DNA from: Paracoccus chinensis
GTDB taxonomy: Bacteria; Pseudomonadota; Alphaproteobacteria; Rhodobacterales; Rhodobacteraceae
Reading direction: 5' to 3'
DNA length: 64,000 nucleotides
Assembly (NCBI RefSeq): GCF_900102885.1
Contig: NZ_FNGE01000008.1
Coordinates: 124,001 to 188,000 of the forward strand
How positions within the stretch are numbered: position 1 is the stretch's first letter; every line of letters starts with the position of its first letter. This document shows, piece after piece, positions 62,366 through 64,000 of the stretch. Under the pieces are notes generated by a model, which worked only from the letters and a program-made list of their open reading frames with translations, made no database searches and was not told the origin of the DNA. Both the position numbers and the translations under genes were made by a program.

Positions 62366-63532
62366 TCAGGCGGCGGGCATCCGGGCCTCGACCATGCCCG
62401 CATACCAGCTCGATCCCGCGGGGATCGCGTTGTCGTCGAAGTCATAGGCGTCGTTGTGAAGCCCGGCCGTGTCGCCGTTGCCGACGAAGATATAAGCGCC
62501 CGGGCGTTCGTTCAGCATGTAGCTGAAATCCTCGCCCGCCATGAGCGGCATGATCTCGAGGTTCACGTCGCCCGCGACCTGCCGCGCGACCTCGGCCGCA
62601 TGGACGGTTTCCGCGGGGTGGTTCATCGTGACGGGATAGCCGCGCTGGTAGTCGATCCGGGCCGAGCCGCCCATCGCCTCGGCGACACCGGTGACGACCT
62701 TGTGCAGCCTTTCCTCGAGCCTGTCGCGGACTGCCGGGTCGAGGCTGCGGGTCGTGCCGCGCAGGCGGACGGTCTGGGGGATGATGTTGTGGGCGCGGGT
62801 GCTGGTTTCCACCGCGCAGACCGAGACGACGGCGCTGTGCAGCGGATCGATGTTGCGCGACACGATGGATTGCAGCGCCACGATCACCTGCGCGGCCATC
62901 AGCGTGGTGTCCACCCCATCATGCGGGCGGGCCGCATGGGCGGCCTTGCCGGTCAGGACGATCTCGAACTGGTCGGCGGCGGCCATGATGGCGCCCTCGC
63001 GGATGGCGAACTGGCCGGTGGGCAGGCCGGGCATGTTGTGCATCCCGTAGAACTCCTGGATGCCCCAGCGATCCACCAGCCCGTCCTGCACCATGGCCTG
63101 CCCGCCCGCGCCGGCTTCCTCGGCCGGCTGGAAGATCACGACCGCCGTGCCGTCGAAGTTGCGCGTCTCGGCCAGGTATTTCGCCGCGCCCAGCAGCATG
63201 GCGGTGTGGCCGTCATGGCCGCAGGCATGCATGACGCCGGGCGTCTTCGAGGCATAGGCCGCGCCTGTCGCCTCGGCGATCGGCAGGGCATCCATGTCGG
63301 CGCGCAACCCGATGACGCGGCCCCTGGTGTCGCTGCGGCCCTTGATGACGCCCACGACGCCGGTGCGCCCCACCCCTTCGGTCACCTCGTCGCAGCCGAA
63401 GTCGCGCAGCAGCTCGGCCACGCGGCCGGCGGTGCGGTGGACGTCGTAATCAAGCTCGGGATTCTCATGGAAGTCCCGCCGCCAGGCGGCGATCTCGGGC
63501 TGAAGCTCGGCGAAACGGTTCTTGACGGGCAT
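62366..63532 (-). CDS. M20 family amidohydrolase (hippurate hydrolase-like)
   Basis: 388-residue metallo-amidohydrolase of the M20D group. Metal ligands and the active site are in GLRADMDALPI, HACGHDGHTAML (Cys and His), PAEEAGAGGQAM (Glu-Glu) and MAGEDFSYML near the C-terminus. Such enzymes hydrolyse N-acyl amino acids. AAGGAGAG supports ATG 63532. Convergent with the lipoprotein gene; the thiamine pyrophosphokinase is upstream on the same strand. Confidence 0.92.
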   Translation of the reverse strand: MPVKNRFAELQPEIAAWRRDFHENPELDYDVHRTAGRVAELLRDFGCDEVTEGVGRTGVVGVIKGRSDTRGRVIGLRADMDALPIAEATGAAYASKTPGVMHACGHDGHTAMLLGAAKYLAETRNFDGTAVVIFQPAEEAGAGGQAMVQDGLVDRWGIQEFYGMHNMPGLPTGQFAIREGAIMAAADQFEIVLTGKAAHAARPHDGVDTTLMAAQVIVALQSIVSRNIDPLHSAVVSVCAVETSTRAHNIIPQTVRLRGTTRSLDPAVRDRLEERLHKVVTGVAEAMGGSARIDYQRGYPVTMNHPAETVHAAEVARQVAGDVNLEIMPLMAGEDFSYMLNERPGAYIFVGNGDTAGLHNDAYDFDDNAIPAGSSWYAGMVEARMPAA

Positions 63533-63607
63533 GATGCTCTCCTTCCGCCGCAAGGCTAGCGGCCCGCGCCGTCTGCGCAAGGGGAAGGACGGCGGGGCGG
63601 CCCGCTG

Positions 63608-64000
63608 TCAGGCGCCGATAGCCCGGATGGCGGCACCTGCCTGCCCGCGCGGCAGGATGATGATGCAGGGGCCGTCCAGCGCCAGCTCGGCGGGGCCGGT
63701 CGTCTCGTTCGAGGTGCCGGTGCGGTGTGCGGGGTCGAGTGTCAGCCCGTCGATGGGCCAGCGCAGGCCCCGGCTGGTGCCCGTGACAGGTCCCACTGGA
63801 TAAAGGGACAGCCGCGTGCCGGGCGGCAGGTCGAGGCGCAGGCGGTCGGGGGCGGCGAAGGCCAGGTCCTCGCCTGCCAGCAGCAGGCAGGGTGGGCGCC
63901 GCAGGCGGACCAGCGTGGTCAGGGCCGCCAGCAGGTGGTCGGTGCGCGGGCCGGAAAAGCCCACCCCCAGCACGAAGGGGGCACTGATGCGGGACAGGGC
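63608..64000 (-). CDS. Thiamine pyrophosphokinase (partial, runs off the window)
   Basis: C-terminal 130 residues of a thiamine diphosphokinase-like protein; the 5' part lies beyond base 64000. The diagnostic RTDHLLA (Arg-x-Asp-His) in LGVGFSGPRTDHLLAAL matches the catalytic region. RTGTSNE and LDLPPGTRLSLYPVG fit the C-terminal beta domain. It converts thiamine to thiamine diphosphate in this family. The start and regulation cannot be judged here. Confidence 0.8.
   Translation of the reverse strand, partial: ALSRISAPFVLGVGFSGPRTDHLLAALTTLVRLRRPPCLLLAGEDLAFAAPDRLRLDLPPGTRLSLYPVGPVTGTSRGLRWPIDGLTLDPAHRTGTSNETTGPAELALDGPCIIILPRGQAGAAIRAIGA

Overview
The window is a dense, GC-rich (roughly two-thirds G+C) chromosomal segment from an alphaproteobacterium of the family Rhodobacteraceae, most likely Paracoccus or a close relative. 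The main evidence is the complex I locus at 35.7-54.9 kb. It has the gene order nuoABCDEFGHIJKLMN with small extra genes between the subunits and a birA gene directly after nuoN, as I recall it from Paracoccus denitrificans, and a NuoA of exactly 121 residues. A GTTC-N7-GTTC SOS box before uvrA, the rluD-rpoH pair, the hsp20-DUF1150 pair and a class II EPSP synthase fit the same group. I see no rRNA, tRNA, CRISPR array, complete insertion sequence or prophage.

Layout. 0-2.7 kb: a polysaccharide flippase overlapped by a sulfotransferase, probably the edge of a surface-glycan locus. 3.0-7.8 kb: YnfA, O-acetylhomoserine sulfhydrylase, oligoendopeptidase F and a membrane dipeptidase. 7.9-10.5 kb: purK/purE with a DUF465 gene, then divergent hsp20-DUF1150. 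10.5-13.9 kb: two glycosyltransferases and a fused ATP sulfurylase/APS kinase that makes PAPS, the donor the sulfotransferase needs. 14-15.7 kb: divergent trxB and an Lrp-type regulator. 15.7-18.5 kb: coupled operon lgt-midA-pgeF. 18.6-21.3 kb: UbiK-like protein, DUF6476, rluD, rpoH. 21.3-23.0 kb: a gene-poor gap holding a decayed copy of the following unknown gene. 23.3-25.6 kb: SPOR protein, upp, cdd. 25.8-30.1 kb: malic enzyme MaeB and propionyl-CoA synthetase PrpE with a TTTGCAAA regulator-type motif pair between them. 30.2-54.9 kb, all on the minus strand: nuoA-N with ten inserted accessory genes, then birA, coaX, rnj, trmB and aroA. 55-64 kb: SDR, uvrA, a 5'-nucleotidase, moaA, a lipoprotein, an M20 amidohydrolase and a partial thiamine pyrophosphokinase.

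How it works together. The nuo block encodes all 14 subunits of the proton-pumping NADH:quinone oxidoreductase. Stop/start overlaps of 1-10 bases join many neighbours, including accessory genes (FlK-like thioesterase, AhpD-like protein, TM2 protein, lipoprotein, exported proteins), so these are probably co-translated with complex I. A MidA/NDUFAF7-type methyltransferase elsewhere in the window could modify the complex. PrpE and MaeB link propionate activation to C4-to-C3 conversion. The flippase, sulfotransferase, glycosyltransferases and PAPS synthetase together suggest, without proving it, a sulfated surface glycan.

The most notable observations are the histidine-rich insert in NuoL, the accessory genes inside the nuo operon, the TTTGCAAA pair before prpE, the SOS box before uvrA, the relic gene after rpoH and a set of palindromes and helically phased repeats. 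Start codons were chosen from Shine-Dalgarno position, overlaps and family length; doubtful ones are flagged.
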